The notes below the pieces were generated by a model that was not told the origin of the DNA, ran no database searches, and worked only from the letters and a program-made list of their open reading frames with translations. Below are positions 53,597 through 62,459 of a stretch of 64,000 bases of DNA, piece by piece. Each line of letters begins with the position of its first letter. Position 1 is the stretch's first letter. The DNA is taken from NCBI GenBank assembly GCA_030427885.1, contig JAUICM010000004.1, positions 372,001 through 436,000 of the forward strand, given 5' to 3'. The stretch comes from Rhodothermia bacterium (GTDB taxonomy: Bacteria; Bacteroidota; Rhodothermia; Balneolales; Balneolaceae). The translations under genes and the position numbers were made by a program.

Positions 53597-53600
53597 TTCA

Positions 53601-54953
53601 TTAGTTACCAAACGATCCAGCGGGTCCTGGAAAAACAACAGGACTTTCAAACCCTTCTTTTGAGACGGAAGCCACTCCGAAATAGTAGTTGTCGATCACG
53701 ATGTTTTCGAGGGTGTATTCGGTAACATCACCAACAAAACGTCTGAATTCCCATTGGTTGGAGTCAGTGAGTCGCCAGTAGATCTTGTAGCCGGCAAGCT
53801 GAGGATTTTGTTCAGGATCAAGACCTTTCCATTTTAGTGAGGTGCTAGGCTGTACTGCTCCTCTGATCTCAACATCCACAGGCGGATTAGGTGCCCAGGC
53901 CATCCCCGCCATTACCACAGCATTCAATCCGGTTAGCTTGGCGGCGTAATCGAAATCAACGCCATCAATGGTATCGCCGTATTTGATGCCATTTTCCACC
54001 CGCAGGTCCTGATGCTGCATTACATAATTCTCGTTGGTTTCCATGATGCGAACTCCCGGGATTCCAACTGCATTAAACGGACGATGATGTCCGCCGCGGC
54101 CAAAGCGATCCAACCGGTAGATCATCATAACATCTAAATTGGGAATGTAACGGTCGGCCATGGTATCCACATAACGGGCGATGTTTCGGGATGGAGAATC
54201 CACTTCACCACCGGTAAAACGGCGCATCCGGGCTTCGCGATCAGTTTCCACATCGCGTGTACCTTCAGAGAATACTCTTGCAGTGGTATTATCGATCACC
54301 CCGTTAATACCTTTGATGTTGCCGATCATGTCATTATTGAGAACAGCCTTAATTCTCCAGCCTTGTTTGAGGGCATGATCAGCAAGAATTGCTCCGCCAT
54401 ACAGTCCCTGTTCTTCTCCGGAAAGTCCCACATACATGATGGAGCCATAGAACTGATACTTGGTGAGCACACGTGCCGATTCCAGCACTCCCGCCATTCC
54501 GGAGGCATTGTCATTTGCTCCGGGCGAATCAGAAGTTCCATCCATAGCATCGGACACTCTTGAGTCAATATCGCCACTCATCATCACAAAACGGTTCGGG
54601 TCAGAGTTTCCACGCTGAATGGCGACAACATTTACCACATTAACGGAATCTGGTATGCGGCTGCCGGTCACATAATCACTTACATAGAAAACCTCGAGAC
54701 AGCCCCCACAATCTTCCGAGATACGTTCAAATTCAGCTTTGATCCATCGCCGGGCTGCTCCAATTCCTCTGGTATTAGACACGGTGTCAGAAAGTGTGTG
54801 CCGGGTACCAAACCCTACCAGGGTTCTGATATCGGATTCAATACGTTCAGCAGAAGGTGCGGTTCCGATCTTGTGAAGTTCGTCCGTGTTGTACTGAGCA
54901 GAGACTACCTGAGAACAAAAGAGGAGGGCAAAGAAAAGAAACAGGGCTTTCAT
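53601..54953 (-). CDS. Secreted M28-family metallopeptidase with fibronectin-type C-terminal domain
   Basis: 450 residues, signal peptide ending VVSAQ. The M28 core has PGANDNASGMAG (bridging aspartate), the general base pair GEEQGLYGG, and a late histidine in GRGGHHRPFN. The first metal-ligand block reads MSGDIDSR where most members have an H in a HxD motif, so one ligand is substituted by Asp. Residues about 345-445 look like a fibronectin type III domain (IYWRLTDSNQW). It probably cleaves peptides outside the cell or in the periplasm. It is two bases upstream of the small membrane gene that precedes it in the same unit. Confidence 0.88.
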   Translation of the reverse strand: MKALFLFFALLFCSQVVSAQYNTDELHKIGTAPSAERIESDIRTLVGFGTRHTLSDTVSNTRGIGAARRWIKAEFERISEDCGGCLEVFYVSDYVTGSRIPDSVNVVNVVAIQRGNSDPNRFVMMSGDIDSRVSDAMDGTSDSPGANDNASGMAGVLESARVLTKYQFYGSIMYVGLSGEEQGLYGGAILADHALKQGWRIKAVLNNDMIGNIKGINGVIDNTTARVFSEGTRDVETDREARMRRFTGGEVDSPSRNIARYVDTMADRYIPNLDVMMIYRLDRFGRGGHHRPFNAVGIPGVRIMETNENYVMQHQDLRVENGIKYGDTIDGVDFDYAAKLTGLNAVVMAGMAWAPNPPVDVEIRGAVQPSTSLKWKGLDPEQNPQLAGYKIYWRLTDSNQWEFRRFVGDVTEYTLENIVIDNYYFGVASVSKEGFESPVVFPGPAGSFGN

Positions 54954-54955
54954 GA

Positions 54956-55426
54956 TCAGTTTTTGTTGAGGTTATCGTGAGAACGCTTCAGGTCGTCCGG
55001 AACCTGACCGCTTCTCTTCAGATATTCATGTAGTTTTTGCTGGAATACAACCTGTGCTTTAAGACCAGCTTTATGTCCGAAGTACACCCCCAATCCTGAA
55101 GCCAATGCAACTACAACTGCAAACATGATCCTTTGCTGCATATCCAATACAGAATCGTAAATGAAGATCCAGGCGACAGGCATTAAAGCCACAATAACTC
55201 CGAATATGACCGGAGCCAAAGAAGGGCCTTCAAGCCGGCGCATGAACCGACGACTGGTTACAAAAACGATATTCATATACACCAGTCCATACCCTAAAAG
55301 GAAGGCAGTGCCCACCCAACTTGGGTCATTGATCTTGAAAAGGAGCTCGGAAGTGAACAAAGTAAACGCAGCGGAGATGATCAGTACTCCGGATGCATAG
55401 AATGAAAAACGTGGAAAATTATCCAA
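54956..55426 (-). CDS. Small membrane protein of unknown function
   Basis: 156 residues with four predicted helices (FYASGVLIISAAFTLF, VGTAFLLGYGLVYMNIVFV, APVIFGVIVALMPVAWIFIY, MFAVVVALASGLGVYFG) and a basic, polar C-terminal tail of about 35 residues. No motif is recognised. It is the first gene of a unit with the M28 peptidase (two bases apart), which suggests coupled expression, but no functional link is deducible. Confidence 0.68.
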   Translation of the reverse strand: MDNFPRFSFYASGVLIISAAFTLFTSELLFKINDPSWVGTAFLLGYGLVYMNIVFVTSRRFMRRLEGPSLAPVIFGVIVALMPVAWIFIYDSVLDMQQRIMFAVVVALASGLGVYFGHKAGLKAQVVFQQKLHEYLKRSGQVPDDLKRSHDNLNKN

Positions 55427-55497
55427 AATGAACGTGCTGATTGATTAGTTAGAATGAATTGCCAAAATACAAATGAAAAAGGAAAGTTAGGGAGTTC

Positions 55498-56817
55498 CTA
55501 TTTCTTTGATAACCACTCTTCAGGATTGAGGTTGGTATTATTTTTTCGAACAATAAAGAGCAGTGTTTCCCCTAGTTCAGAATTTTCAGTTCCCGATCTT
55601 CCTACAACTGTACCAGAAGTAAGAATCTGACGATTAGATACATTGATCTGGCTCAGATTACCATAGGCAGTGTAATAAGTGCCGTGTTTCACAAAAACCA
55701 CATTCCCGAAACCAGGCAAAGGCTGAATGGCAAAAACCTGTCCATCCGAAACAACCCGAACTTCTGAAGCTGGCTCGGTCACGATGTTAATACCAGGATT
55801 GTCAGTACGGGTTCCGTAAAGAGGATTACGGGTAACACCGAATTTCTTGGAGATGGTCTTACTGTTAACAGGCCAGTTCAGTTTGCCTTTAGATACGGCA
55901 AAATTTCGTTCGTAGGCGGCTAAAGTCTCATCTGAAACGAATGAAGTTGTAGTAGGGGTTGAATATTTAGCAACTTCTTCCGCTCTTCGGGCTGCATCAG
56001 CAATATTCCGTGCTTCGGCTAATCTTGCAAGGCGATCATTCTCAGCTTCACGGATGCGTTCTTCTTCAGCAATAAGATCGGTGAAGTTATTCTCCAGATT
56101 TTCTTTTTGCTCGCGGATCCTTCGTAATTCTGAAAGAAGGTTGGAGCTTTCTGCTTTTATCTTTTCAACGTTCTGCCGCTGAATGGTTTGTTGGTCACTC
56201 AGTTTTCCTTTTTCCTCACGAATCTCATCCAGGACCAATTCGTTTTTATAGTGACTCTGCTTCAAGTCGTTTTTAACATCCTCAAGCTCTAAACGCTGAA
56301 CCCTGATCTGATTAGCCTGCTTGGTTTTCTGTTCATCGAGCTTTCTCAGATAATAGGTGCGTACGATCATCTGGTTGATGGATTTTGAAGTCACTAAAAG
56401 CTCAAGATTACTGGTACGTCCGTTCTTGTAGGTATAAGTGAGGATCTGCTTGTAGTTATCGATCAGATGATCCAGTTCACGCTGACGCAGATCTATTTCT
56501 TCTTCGGTAAGGCGTATTTCTTCCTGAATATGGTTTTGCTCTTCCTCGAGTGACTCCAGCTTATCATCCTGCAGGGAAATAAGGCGATTCACATTTTCAT
56601 ACTGTCGGTACAGTTCATCGTATTGATTCTCAGCCTTATTAATGCGCTGTTCATAAGTCTTGATACGGGCATCAAGTACATTGATCTCAGCGCGTGTATT
56701 GGTTTGCTCATCAAGGATCTTCTGGCGCTTTTCCTCATAGGTTTGCCCAAATACTGATGAGCAAAGTATCAGAACAAATACAAAACTTAAACCGCTATGT
56801 GAGATGATGTTTTTCAT
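55498..56817 (-). CDS. EnvC-like murein hydrolase activator with degenerate LytM domain
   Basis: 439 residues, signal peptide ending SVFGQ. Residues about 25-275 are a long charged coiled coil as in EnvC. The C-terminal LytM/M23 domain (about 315-435) aligns in shape but lacks zinc ligands: the usual HxxxD block reads NPGINIVT, the HxH block reads YTAYGNL, and the final one LLFIVRKN. It cannot hydrolyse peptidoglycan itself and probably activates an amidase, as EnvC does. It overlaps the DUF4292 gene by four bases. The TPR - DUF4292 - EnvC order recurs in Bacteroidota, from family knowledge. Confidence 0.88.
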   Translation of the reverse strand: MKNIISHSGLSFVFVLILCSSVFGQTYEEKRQKILDEQTNTRAEINVLDARIKTYEQRINKAENQYDELYRQYENVNRLISLQDDKLESLEEEQNHIQEEIRLTEEEIDLRQRELDHLIDNYKQILTYTYKNGRTSNLELLVTSKSINQMIVRTYYLRKLDEQKTKQANQIRVQRLELEDVKNDLKQSHYKNELVLDEIREEKGKLSDQQTIQRQNVEKIKAESSNLLSELRRIREQKENLENNFTDLIAEEERIREAENDRLARLAEARNIADAARRAEEVAKYSTPTTTSFVSDETLAAYERNFAVSKGKLNWPVNSKTISKKFGVTRNPLYGTRTDNPGINIVTEPASEVRVVSDGQVFAIQPLPGFGNVVFVKHGTYYTAYGNLSQINVSNRQILTSGTVVGRSGTENSELGETLLFIVRKNNTNLNPEEWLSKK

Positions 56818-57584
56818 AATCGTTCGATGTAGACATCGTCAGGGATATCAAGTACTAAACTAAGCTTATCAGGATTAATTGCCAGACTACGTATTTGTAA
56901 GAGAACCTTAGAGTCTCCATCGTTACTGAATATGGTGATTTTTCGGGGCAAAATGTACCCGTCGATCTCAGCATGATCTTCATAAATGATCTTTGAGTAG
57001 GGTAACCCGGAGTACAATGGCTCTTCAACAGCTAGTACTACTCCATTTTCTTTAGAAACGCGGATACTTCCATCATTGGAGAACTGAAACAAATACTGGT
57101 CATCCGATTCAAGCACAGAAACAATACGTTCGGGGATCACTTTGTAGTTCAGAAGATCCATCAGGTTTATAGAGGCCAGTTCATTCAGGCTGGTAAGACG
57201 GCTGTCATAAATAGATATCTTCTGTGCGATCTTATCCACTTTATTGTAGATCAGGATGCTGTCGCGGTCAACCAGGAAATAACCTCCCTCAATACCTATT
57301 CTGTTTGTGATGGTCATGAGACTTAAAACGGTGTCGCCTTCGAACTCTATGGAAAAACGATCGCTGTTGCCAGGTTCACTTACAAATGCCCTGCCCCGGC
57401 CTTTAGTGGAATAGAAAGTATCAGAGTAATCCGGAATGGTGGAAATGATCTCATCAGGATCGGAATCACTGGGGTTGAAATTATTCGGAGCTTCAAGAAC
57501 CGGAATACTTGAGGAACAGGAGATCAGTACTAAAGAAAGTATGATCAGAAAAGGAATCCGCGAACAGATAAAATTGAATTTCAT
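56814..57584 (-). CDS. DUF4292-family lipoprotein
   Basis: 256 residues. The signal FLIILSLVLISC gives lipidated Cys23. The rest resembles the LolA/LppX-like beta fold of DUF4292: FSIEFEGDTVLSLMTI, LNELASINLMDLLNYKVIPE and YILPRKITIF. Such folds often carry lipids or lipoproteins in the periplasm. The ATG at 57584 is one base after the TPR gene stop; an earlier ATG at 57599 would overlap that gene and weaken the signal sequence. It is coupled to the EnvC-like gene by a four-base overlap. Confidence 0.8.
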   Translation of the reverse strand: MKFNFICSRIPFLIILSLVLISCSSSIPVLEAPNNFNPSDSDPDEIISTIPDYSDTFYSTKGRGRAFVSEPGNSDRFSIEFEGDTVLSLMTITNRIGIEGGYFLVDRDSILIYNKVDKIAQKISIYDSRLTSLNELASINLMDLLNYKVIPERIVSVLESDDQYLFQFSNDGSIRVSKENGVVLAVEEPLYSGLPYSKIIYEDHAEIDGYILPRKITIFSNDGDSKVLLQIRSLAINPDKLSLVLDIPDDVYIERL

Positions 57585-57585
57585 C

Positions 57586-59265
57586 TCAGATTTTCTCATT
57601 CAGGTGTGTTCGGGTTGAATCCTTTTCGAAAGCTTTTTTCCACCACGAACGGGCTTCATCCATGTCTCCAAGTTTTTCATAAATATCGCCAAGATGCTCC
57701 AGTACTTCTGCACTGGCAGTTCCGGTATCGATGGATGCCTTCACAAATCTCCGGGCACGATCATAATCACCAAGTTTATAATAAACCCAGCCCACGGTGT
57801 CCAGATATGCGGAATTCTCGGAATCAAGTTCAATTGCTTTCAAGGCCAGTTCTTTTGCCCGCTCCAGGTTTTGGTCCCGTACCGACAAATTGTAGGCGTA
57901 ATTATTCATGGCGTTATGATTATTTGGGTCATAACGGACAGCAAGTTCATAGGCCCGGTCTGATTCCTCATAATTTTTCATGGCCGAATGAGCATCGCCA
58001 AGTGTGCCGTAGATAACAGATTTGAAAGGGCGTCGGGATGGAGCTCTGGAAGCACGTTCCAGCCACTTAACTGCATTAATATTGTCTTGTAAAAGAAGAT
58101 ATGCAGTTCCGGTAAAAAATTGAATGAAGGCATCTTCCGGGGCATTCTTATCCGCTTCAATACCAACAGTTACCGCATCATCCAGGCGGTTTGCATTAAG
58201 AAGTAACTGAAGCCGCTGGCGCCAGGCGATATCATCACCGGGGAGGAGCTCATTCGCTTTTTCCAGATTTTCGAGCGCTTTATCGTTTTCACCGGTAAGG
58301 GAATAGAATTGACCCGCAAGAGTAAAGGCGGGTCCATAGTTTCGGGCACTTTCAGTATAAATATCAATGATGCGACTGGTCTCGATCTTAAGTTGCATAT
58401 TTTGAGGAGCTTCCTGTTGGCGGGAGTACATGAATTGAGCAATCATCTGCTTTTGCTCCGCTTCAATAATAGGATCTGACATAAAATTACCCAACAGGGT
58501 CCCGGCACTGTCCCACTCCTGCTCATCAATAAAAATTCCAGCCAGGTTTATTAGGGATTCAGGATCCCGGCTATTTTTTGAAAGTGCTTCAACGAGAGCT
58601 TTTTTTGCTTTTTGGGACTCTCCGATACGGGTATAATATTCGCCAAGCAGATTCAGTGTGCTCAGATTCTCAGGTTGTACTTCGTGCATTCGTTCAAGCT
58701 GCACCAGCGCTGAATCGGTTACTCCAAGCGCTTCATAATTTTGGAATTTTCGTAACAATACAATGCTTGTTGGACCTGTTAATTTTTGAATTCGGTCCAG
58801 AGTTTGATTCGAATGTACAAATTCGCCGTACTGCTTTTGAGTATCGGCCAGCATGAACAACGCATCATAGTCATTGGGGTGGTAGTAGAGCAATTCATTG
58901 AGTTCATCAAGTGTAGCCTGGTTCTGGCCTGCACTGCGATAGATCTCGGCCAGTTTAAATCGATACCACTTATTTTCCGGTTCCATACTCACAGCTTCTT
59001 TCCCATAGAGCGCAGCATTGGGTAGGTCGTCCTGCTGAAAATAGGCATCAGCCAGAGCATAGCTGATTCCGGGTTGGTCTTGCAACAGATCATAAGCCTG
59101 TAGAAGTAAAGTTGTGGCCCGGTCATACTCTTCATTCACAAAAGCTTCCATTCCCTGGATGTAGGCCGTTTTGCCCTCACGCTCAGGCATAGATTGTACC
59201 TGTGCTACGCTCATAGACTGAAACCCAAGAGCAAAGAGGGCTAATATGTAGGATGATCTTTTCAT
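57586..59265 (-). CDS. Secreted TPR-repeat protein
   Basis: 559 residues with a signal peptide (SYILALFALGFQSMSVAQ). Almost all of the rest consists of tetratricopeptide repeats, about fourteen, recognisable by patterns such as AFVNEEYDRATTLLLQAY, AYRYDPNNHNAMNNYAY-like units and DTVGWVYYKLGDYDRARRF. It is likely a periplasmic or outer-membrane-associated scaffold. It is first of the operon with the DUF4292 lipoprotein and the EnvC-like activator, so it may help build the envelope machinery. No catalytic motif. Confidence 0.88.
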   Translation of the reverse strand: MKRSSYILALFALGFQSMSVAQVQSMPEREGKTAYIQGMEAFVNEEYDRATTLLLQAYDLLQDQPGISYALADAYFQQDDLPNAALYGKEAVSMEPENKWYRFKLAEIYRSAGQNQATLDELNELLYYHPNDYDALFMLADTQKQYGEFVHSNQTLDRIQKLTGPTSIVLLRKFQNYEALGVTDSALVQLERMHEVQPENLSTLNLLGEYYTRIGESQKAKKALVEALSKNSRDPESLINLAGIFIDEQEWDSAGTLLGNFMSDPIIEAEQKQMIAQFMYSRQQEAPQNMQLKIETSRIIDIYTESARNYGPAFTLAGQFYSLTGENDKALENLEKANELLPGDDIAWRQRLQLLLNANRLDDAVTVGIEADKNAPEDAFIQFFTGTAYLLLQDNINAVKWLERASRAPSRRPFKSVIYGTLGDAHSAMKNYEESDRAYELAVRYDPNNHNAMNNYAYNLSVRDQNLERAKELALKAIELDSENSAYLDTVGWVYYKLGDYDRARRFVKASIDTGTASAEVLEHLGDIYEKLGDMDEARSWWKKAFEKDSTRTHLNEKI

Positions 59266-59365
59266 GGAGTACGCTAACGCAAAGTATACCGATAAAGTGC
59301 GGATTTTGCTTAAGCTTTTAGGCAGAGAAACCGGATTTGTTTCCTTCAGATCAGATATTTACCAA

Positions 59366-60298
59366 CTAGTCAGGGATATTGCCGAGCTGGACTCCCAGCT
59401 TATATAAGGTTTTACCATGAGCAAGAGAGTTATCTTCGGAATAAAGCCCACCTTCAATAGAAGTAGTTCTGACTTCATTGAAAAAATCTCCTTCAATAAA
59501 AAGACTCGTATCAGCAAGATCTTCTAAAGGTGCATCATTAGACCAAACCTTAAAAGGTATTTTCTTTACGCCGTAGATTAAAAACGCATCTTGTTCAGAG
59601 AAATCCTTATTGAAGTCAGCAAAATATTGTATTCTATAGAGAGATTGACCTTCAAAGAAGATCAGATACTGACCTTTATTCTCTTTAAGAAAACTGTCCT
59701 CCTTAAAAAAATTAAAAACAGCTTCGTCGGGTTCAATTTGCGCTAACTCATTCTCGGAAAGTTTGATCGTTTCGCTAAAAGGCCATTCATATAAAGTATT
59801 TTCAGAGGATATAGAGACAAAACCGAAATCAATGGTTTTATGAAGGTCACTGATAAAGCCTGAGAATTTCTGTACAAGAGAGTCAATTTCCGGGTACATA
59901 GCTCTGTTATCACGTGTAAAAAAGCTTGCAGCTAAAAAGACTGTATTTGAACCAAGTTCAGATTCAAAGGTAATCCTGTGATCCTGTCCATCATCTACAT
60001 GTATATCGTTATTCTCATATACAGAGTCGAGTTCTAAGAAGTGATTATCAGTAAATAGATTATATAGGAATTGCTGCTGATCATATGTAGCAGCAATTTT
60101 ATACTTAGGCCCCCCTAAATAAAGAATGGAATCATCTCGGGATAGTTCAAAATCGTAGCCACCTGAATGTCCCCCAATAACATCATACTTTAAATAGAAA
60201 GGCTCAAAATCCTGATCATCAGAAAAGGGATTATCTTTACAATTCAGAATTACTATAAAGAATGACAGTATTAGGTATATGAATTTTGAAGAGCTCAT
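59366..60298 (-). CDS. Putative lipoprotein of unknown function
   Basis: 310 residues. The N-terminus has a hydrophobic stretch (FIYLILSFFIVILNC) ending with Cys20, followed by a charged linker; the lipobox is not fully canonical (ILNC), so lipidation is probable rather than sure. The body is beta-rich with acidic residues and no recognised motif. Single gene, transcribed away from the arginine operon. The 99-base gap to the TPR gene holds nothing evident. Confidence 0.6.
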   Translation of the reverse strand: MSSSKFIYLILSFFIVILNCKDNPFSDDQDFEPFYLKYDVIGGHSGGYDFELSRDDSILYLGGPKYKIAATYDQQQFLYNLFTDNHFLELDSVYENNDIHVDDGQDHRITFESELGSNTVFLAASFFTRDNRAMYPEIDSLVQKFSGFISDLHKTIDFGFVSISSENTLYEWPFSETIKLSENELAQIEPDEAVFNFFKEDSFLKENKGQYLIFFEGQSLYRIQYFADFNKDFSEQDAFLIYGVKKIPFKVWSNDAPLEDLADTSLFIEGDFFNEVRTTSIEGGLYSEDNSLAHGKTLYKLGVQLGNIPD

Positions 60299-60429
60299 CC
60301 TGACCGGGGTTTATTGTAAGAACAATTACTAAAGCTATAAAAAATAGTCTAAATAGCAATCCTTCAAGTTCCATAAAACCAGCTGAAAAAGAGACAAATG
60401 TTACGAAATCAAAAATTTTAGATTGCCAC

Positions 60430-60461
60430 TTGTATAATAAATTATGAATGTGTTACTTTTG
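60430..60461 (+). promoter_or_regulatory. Promoter of the arginine operon with ARG-box-like operator in the spacer
   Basis: TTG (60430-60432), 21 bases, then TACTTTTG (60454-60461) is a perfect TTG-N21-TAnnTTTG promoter. The spacer contains ATAAT-AA-ATTAT (60434-60445) followed by GAATG, similar to ArgR-type boxes built of TNTGAATWW half sites. ArgR binding between the elements would block transcription when arginine is plentiful. The operator role is inference. Confidence 0.6.
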
Positions 60462-60479
60462 ATTCATGCAACTCTCTCT

Positions 60480-60601
60480 AGCACATAGAATTGATTTCAT
60501 CCCGGTTCGCCCGATTCCGCGGCGGCGGTAATAGAGATATACCATCGTGCCAAGGCACGATACCCACCCTTGCGTCCACCATCAATTCAAATCGCTGTGC
60601 T
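60480..60601 (+). ncRNA. Structured 5' leader of the arginine operon
   Basis: A long leader of about 160 nt separates the promoter from the first start codon. AGCACA (60480-60485) pairs with TGTGCT (60596-60601) and GAATTGAT (60488-60495) with ATCAATTC (60581-60588), forming a two-part closing stem. Inside are a GC-rich hairpin (CGCC 60508-60511 with GGCG 60521-60524) and a perfect hairpin ATCGTGC-CAAG-GCACGAT (60544-60561). I do not recognise a known riboswitch class. No T run follows, so control of translation or processing would be more likely than termination. Confidence 0.5.
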
Positions 60602-60627
60602 TACAGTACCAAATTCATTTAAAAATT

Positions 60628-61275
60628 ATGTCCGTTAAAATTCAATATGCAACCTCAGACCATACTGGCTATGCAGAAGCCATTTGTGAGTTAATAGAGA
60701 CCGCTGCCAAGCAAAGAGGAACCGGTATTGCGAAACGGGAGCCAGAGTATATCAAAACAAAAATGCATAATGGAAATGCTGTTATTGCATTGGATGGAGA
60801 TAAACTGGCCGGGTTTTGTTATATCGAGATCTGGGGCGACAAGCAGTATGTCGCGAACTCAGGTCTTATCGTTCACTGGGATTATCGTGGGGCCGGACTC
60901 GCCCGCGACATCAAGGCTAAGGCGTTCGAACTTTCACGAAAAAAATATCCTGATGCCAAGCTTTTCGGGATAACCACCAGTTTACCTGTAATGAAGATCA
61001 ACTCAGACCTGGGATATCGTCCGGTTACTTTTTCAGAATTGACCCAGGATGAGACTTTTTGGAATGGATGCCAGAGTTGCCCTAATTATGATATCCTCAC
61101 CCGGAATAACAGAAAGAATTGCCTCTGTACCGGGATGTTGTACGACCCAAAGAAACCAAATAAGAATACGAAGGAAGTGCGCGAACAGAACATCAGGAAA
61201 TTCTACAGATGGGTTCAGATGAAAAGACAATCGTTCATGAAAGCACTCAATAACGCTAAAATATTTTTGTCATGA
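60628..61275 (+). CDS. GNAT-family N-acetyltransferase, candidate N-acetylglutamate synthase, with Cys cluster
   Basis: 215 residues. The acetyl-CoA motif A is in WDYRGAGLAR (84-93), after strands AVIALDGDKLAGFCYI and VANSGLIVH. Its position directly before argG and argC, with overlapping reading frames, suggests the first step of arginine synthesis, acetylation of glutamate; stand-alone GNAT synthases with this role are known in several bacteria. The C-terminal half carries a cluster Cys148-x2-Cys151 and Cys165-x-Cys167 that could bind zinc or iron. The GTG at 60547 is in frame but lies inside the leader hairpin, so the ATG at 60628 is chosen. Confidence 0.75.
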   Translation: MSVKIQYATSDHTGYAEAICELIETAAKQRGTGIAKREPEYIKTKMHNGNAVIALDGDKLAGFCYIEIWGDKQYVANSGLIVHWDYRGAGLARDIKAKAFELSRKKYPDAKLFGITTSLPVMKINSDLGYRPVTFSELTQDETFWNGCQSCPNYDILTRNNRKNCLCTGMLYDPKKPNKNTKEVREQNIRKFYRWVQMKRQSFMKALNNAKIFLS

Positions 61276-62459
61276 AAAAAGTTGTTCTAGCATTCAGCGG
61301 GGGATTAGATACCAGTTATTGTGCCATTCATCTGGCTAAAGATAAAGGCTATGAAGTGTACACAGCAGCAGTAAACACCGGTGGTTTTGATGAAGCTGAA
61401 CAGGAAGCTCTCGCTCAGAAGGCGGGCGATCTTGGAATAAAAAACCATGTTTGCATAGATGTGGAACAGGAGTTCTATGAAAAAGGGATCAAATACCTGA
61501 TCTATGGCAATGTGCTGAAAAATCACACGTACCCGCTTTCAGTAAGTGCAGAGCGTGTTTTTCAGGCAATAGCTATTGCTGAATATGCAAAAGAAGTAGG
61601 AGCTGATGCCATTGCTCATGGAAGTACCGGTGCCGGAAATGATCAGGTTCGATTTGATCTGGTGTTCAATGTACTTGCACCCGAGATGGAGATCATAACC
61701 CCTATCCGTGATATGAAACTCAGCCGTGAAGAAGAAGTGGATTATCTGAAAATTCATGGAGTTGATAAAGAATGGGCGAAAGCCAAATATTCGATCAACC
61801 AGGGCCTTTGGGGTACTTCAGTTGGAGGAGCGGAAACACTGACATCCCACAAAACACTTCCTGAGGAAGCCTGGCCAACAAAATTGGTTAACAGCGACAC
61901 TAAAACGGTTGTATTAGGATTTGAAAACGGTGAGCCTGTTTCTATCGATGGTGAAAAACTCAGCCCGGTAAATGTGATCAAGAAACTGACGGATCTGGCT
62001 GCTCCTTATGGCGTTGGTCGTGACATCCATGTGGGTGATACTATTATCGGGATCAAAGGTCGTGTGGGTTTTGAAGCTGCTGCACCATTGATTCTCATCA
62101 AAGCACATCAATTACTTGAAAAGCATGTGCTAGGTAAATGGCAATTGTACTGGAAAGATCAGCTTGGGGAATGGTATGGAATGCTCATGCACGAGGGGCA
62201 GTTTCTGGACCCAGTGATGCGTGACATTGAAGCTTTCCTCGATAACACCCAGAAAAATGTGACTGGTAAAGTTTTTGTTAAGCTGGCTCCGAAGCATTTC
62301 GAGCTGGAAGGAATTGAGTCTGAATATGACCTGATGAAATCGAAGTTTGGACAGTATGGAGAGATGAATCAGGGCTGGAGCGGAGGTGATGTAAAAGGCT
62401 TCACCAAGATACTTAGTAATGCAACACTCATTCAAAAATCGATACAGAAAGATGATTAA
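61272..62459 (+). CDS. argG: Argininosuccinate synthase
   Basis: 395 residues. The ATP-binding PP-motif AFSGGLDTSYC starts the protein; HGSTGAGNDQVRFD is the aspartate/citrulline-binding block and KYSINQGLWG near residue 175 is the second conserved block. It joins citrulline and aspartate at the cost of ATP. The start overlaps the GNAT gene by four bases (ATGA) and the end overlaps argC by eight bases, so the three are tightly coupled. Length is normal. Confidence 0.98.
   Translation: MKKVVLAFSGGLDTSYCAIHLAKDKGYEVYTAAVNTGGFDEAEQEALAQKAGDLGIKNHVCIDVEQEFYEKGIKYLIYGNVLKNHTYPLSVSAERVFQAIAIAEYAKEVGADAIAHGSTGAGNDQVRFDLVFNVLAPEMEIITPIRDMKLSREEEVDYLKIHGVDKEWAKAKYSINQGLWGTSVGGAETLTSHKTLPEEAWPTKLVNSDTKTVVLGFENGEPVSIDGEKLSPVNVIKKLTDLAAPYGVGRDIHVGDTIIGIKGRVGFEAAAPLILIKAHQLLEKHVLGKWQLYWKDQLGEWYGMLMHEGQFLDPVMRDIEAFLDNTQKNVTGKVFVKLAPKHFELEGIESEYDLMKSKFGQYGEMNQGWSGGDVKGFTKILSNATLIQKSIQKDD

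Noticed and set aside
57606..58016. 136-codon open frame opposite the TPR gene
   Set aside because: The opposite strand codes for well-formed TPR repeats; this frame shows no recognisable protein.
60480..60601. Assignment of the leader to a known riboswitch or T-box
   Set aside because: No T-box sequence, glycine, SAM, lysine or guanidine riboswitch core was recognised, so only a structured leader is claimed.
60547..60627. GTG-initiated N-terminal extension of the GNAT protein
   Set aside because: The GTG lies in a stable hairpin of the leader and the extra residues are outside the GNAT fold; the ATG at 60628 is better.
60601..60627. Terminator at the end of the arginine leader
   Set aside because: There is AT-rich sequence but no T run directly after a stem, so transcriptional attenuation is not supported.
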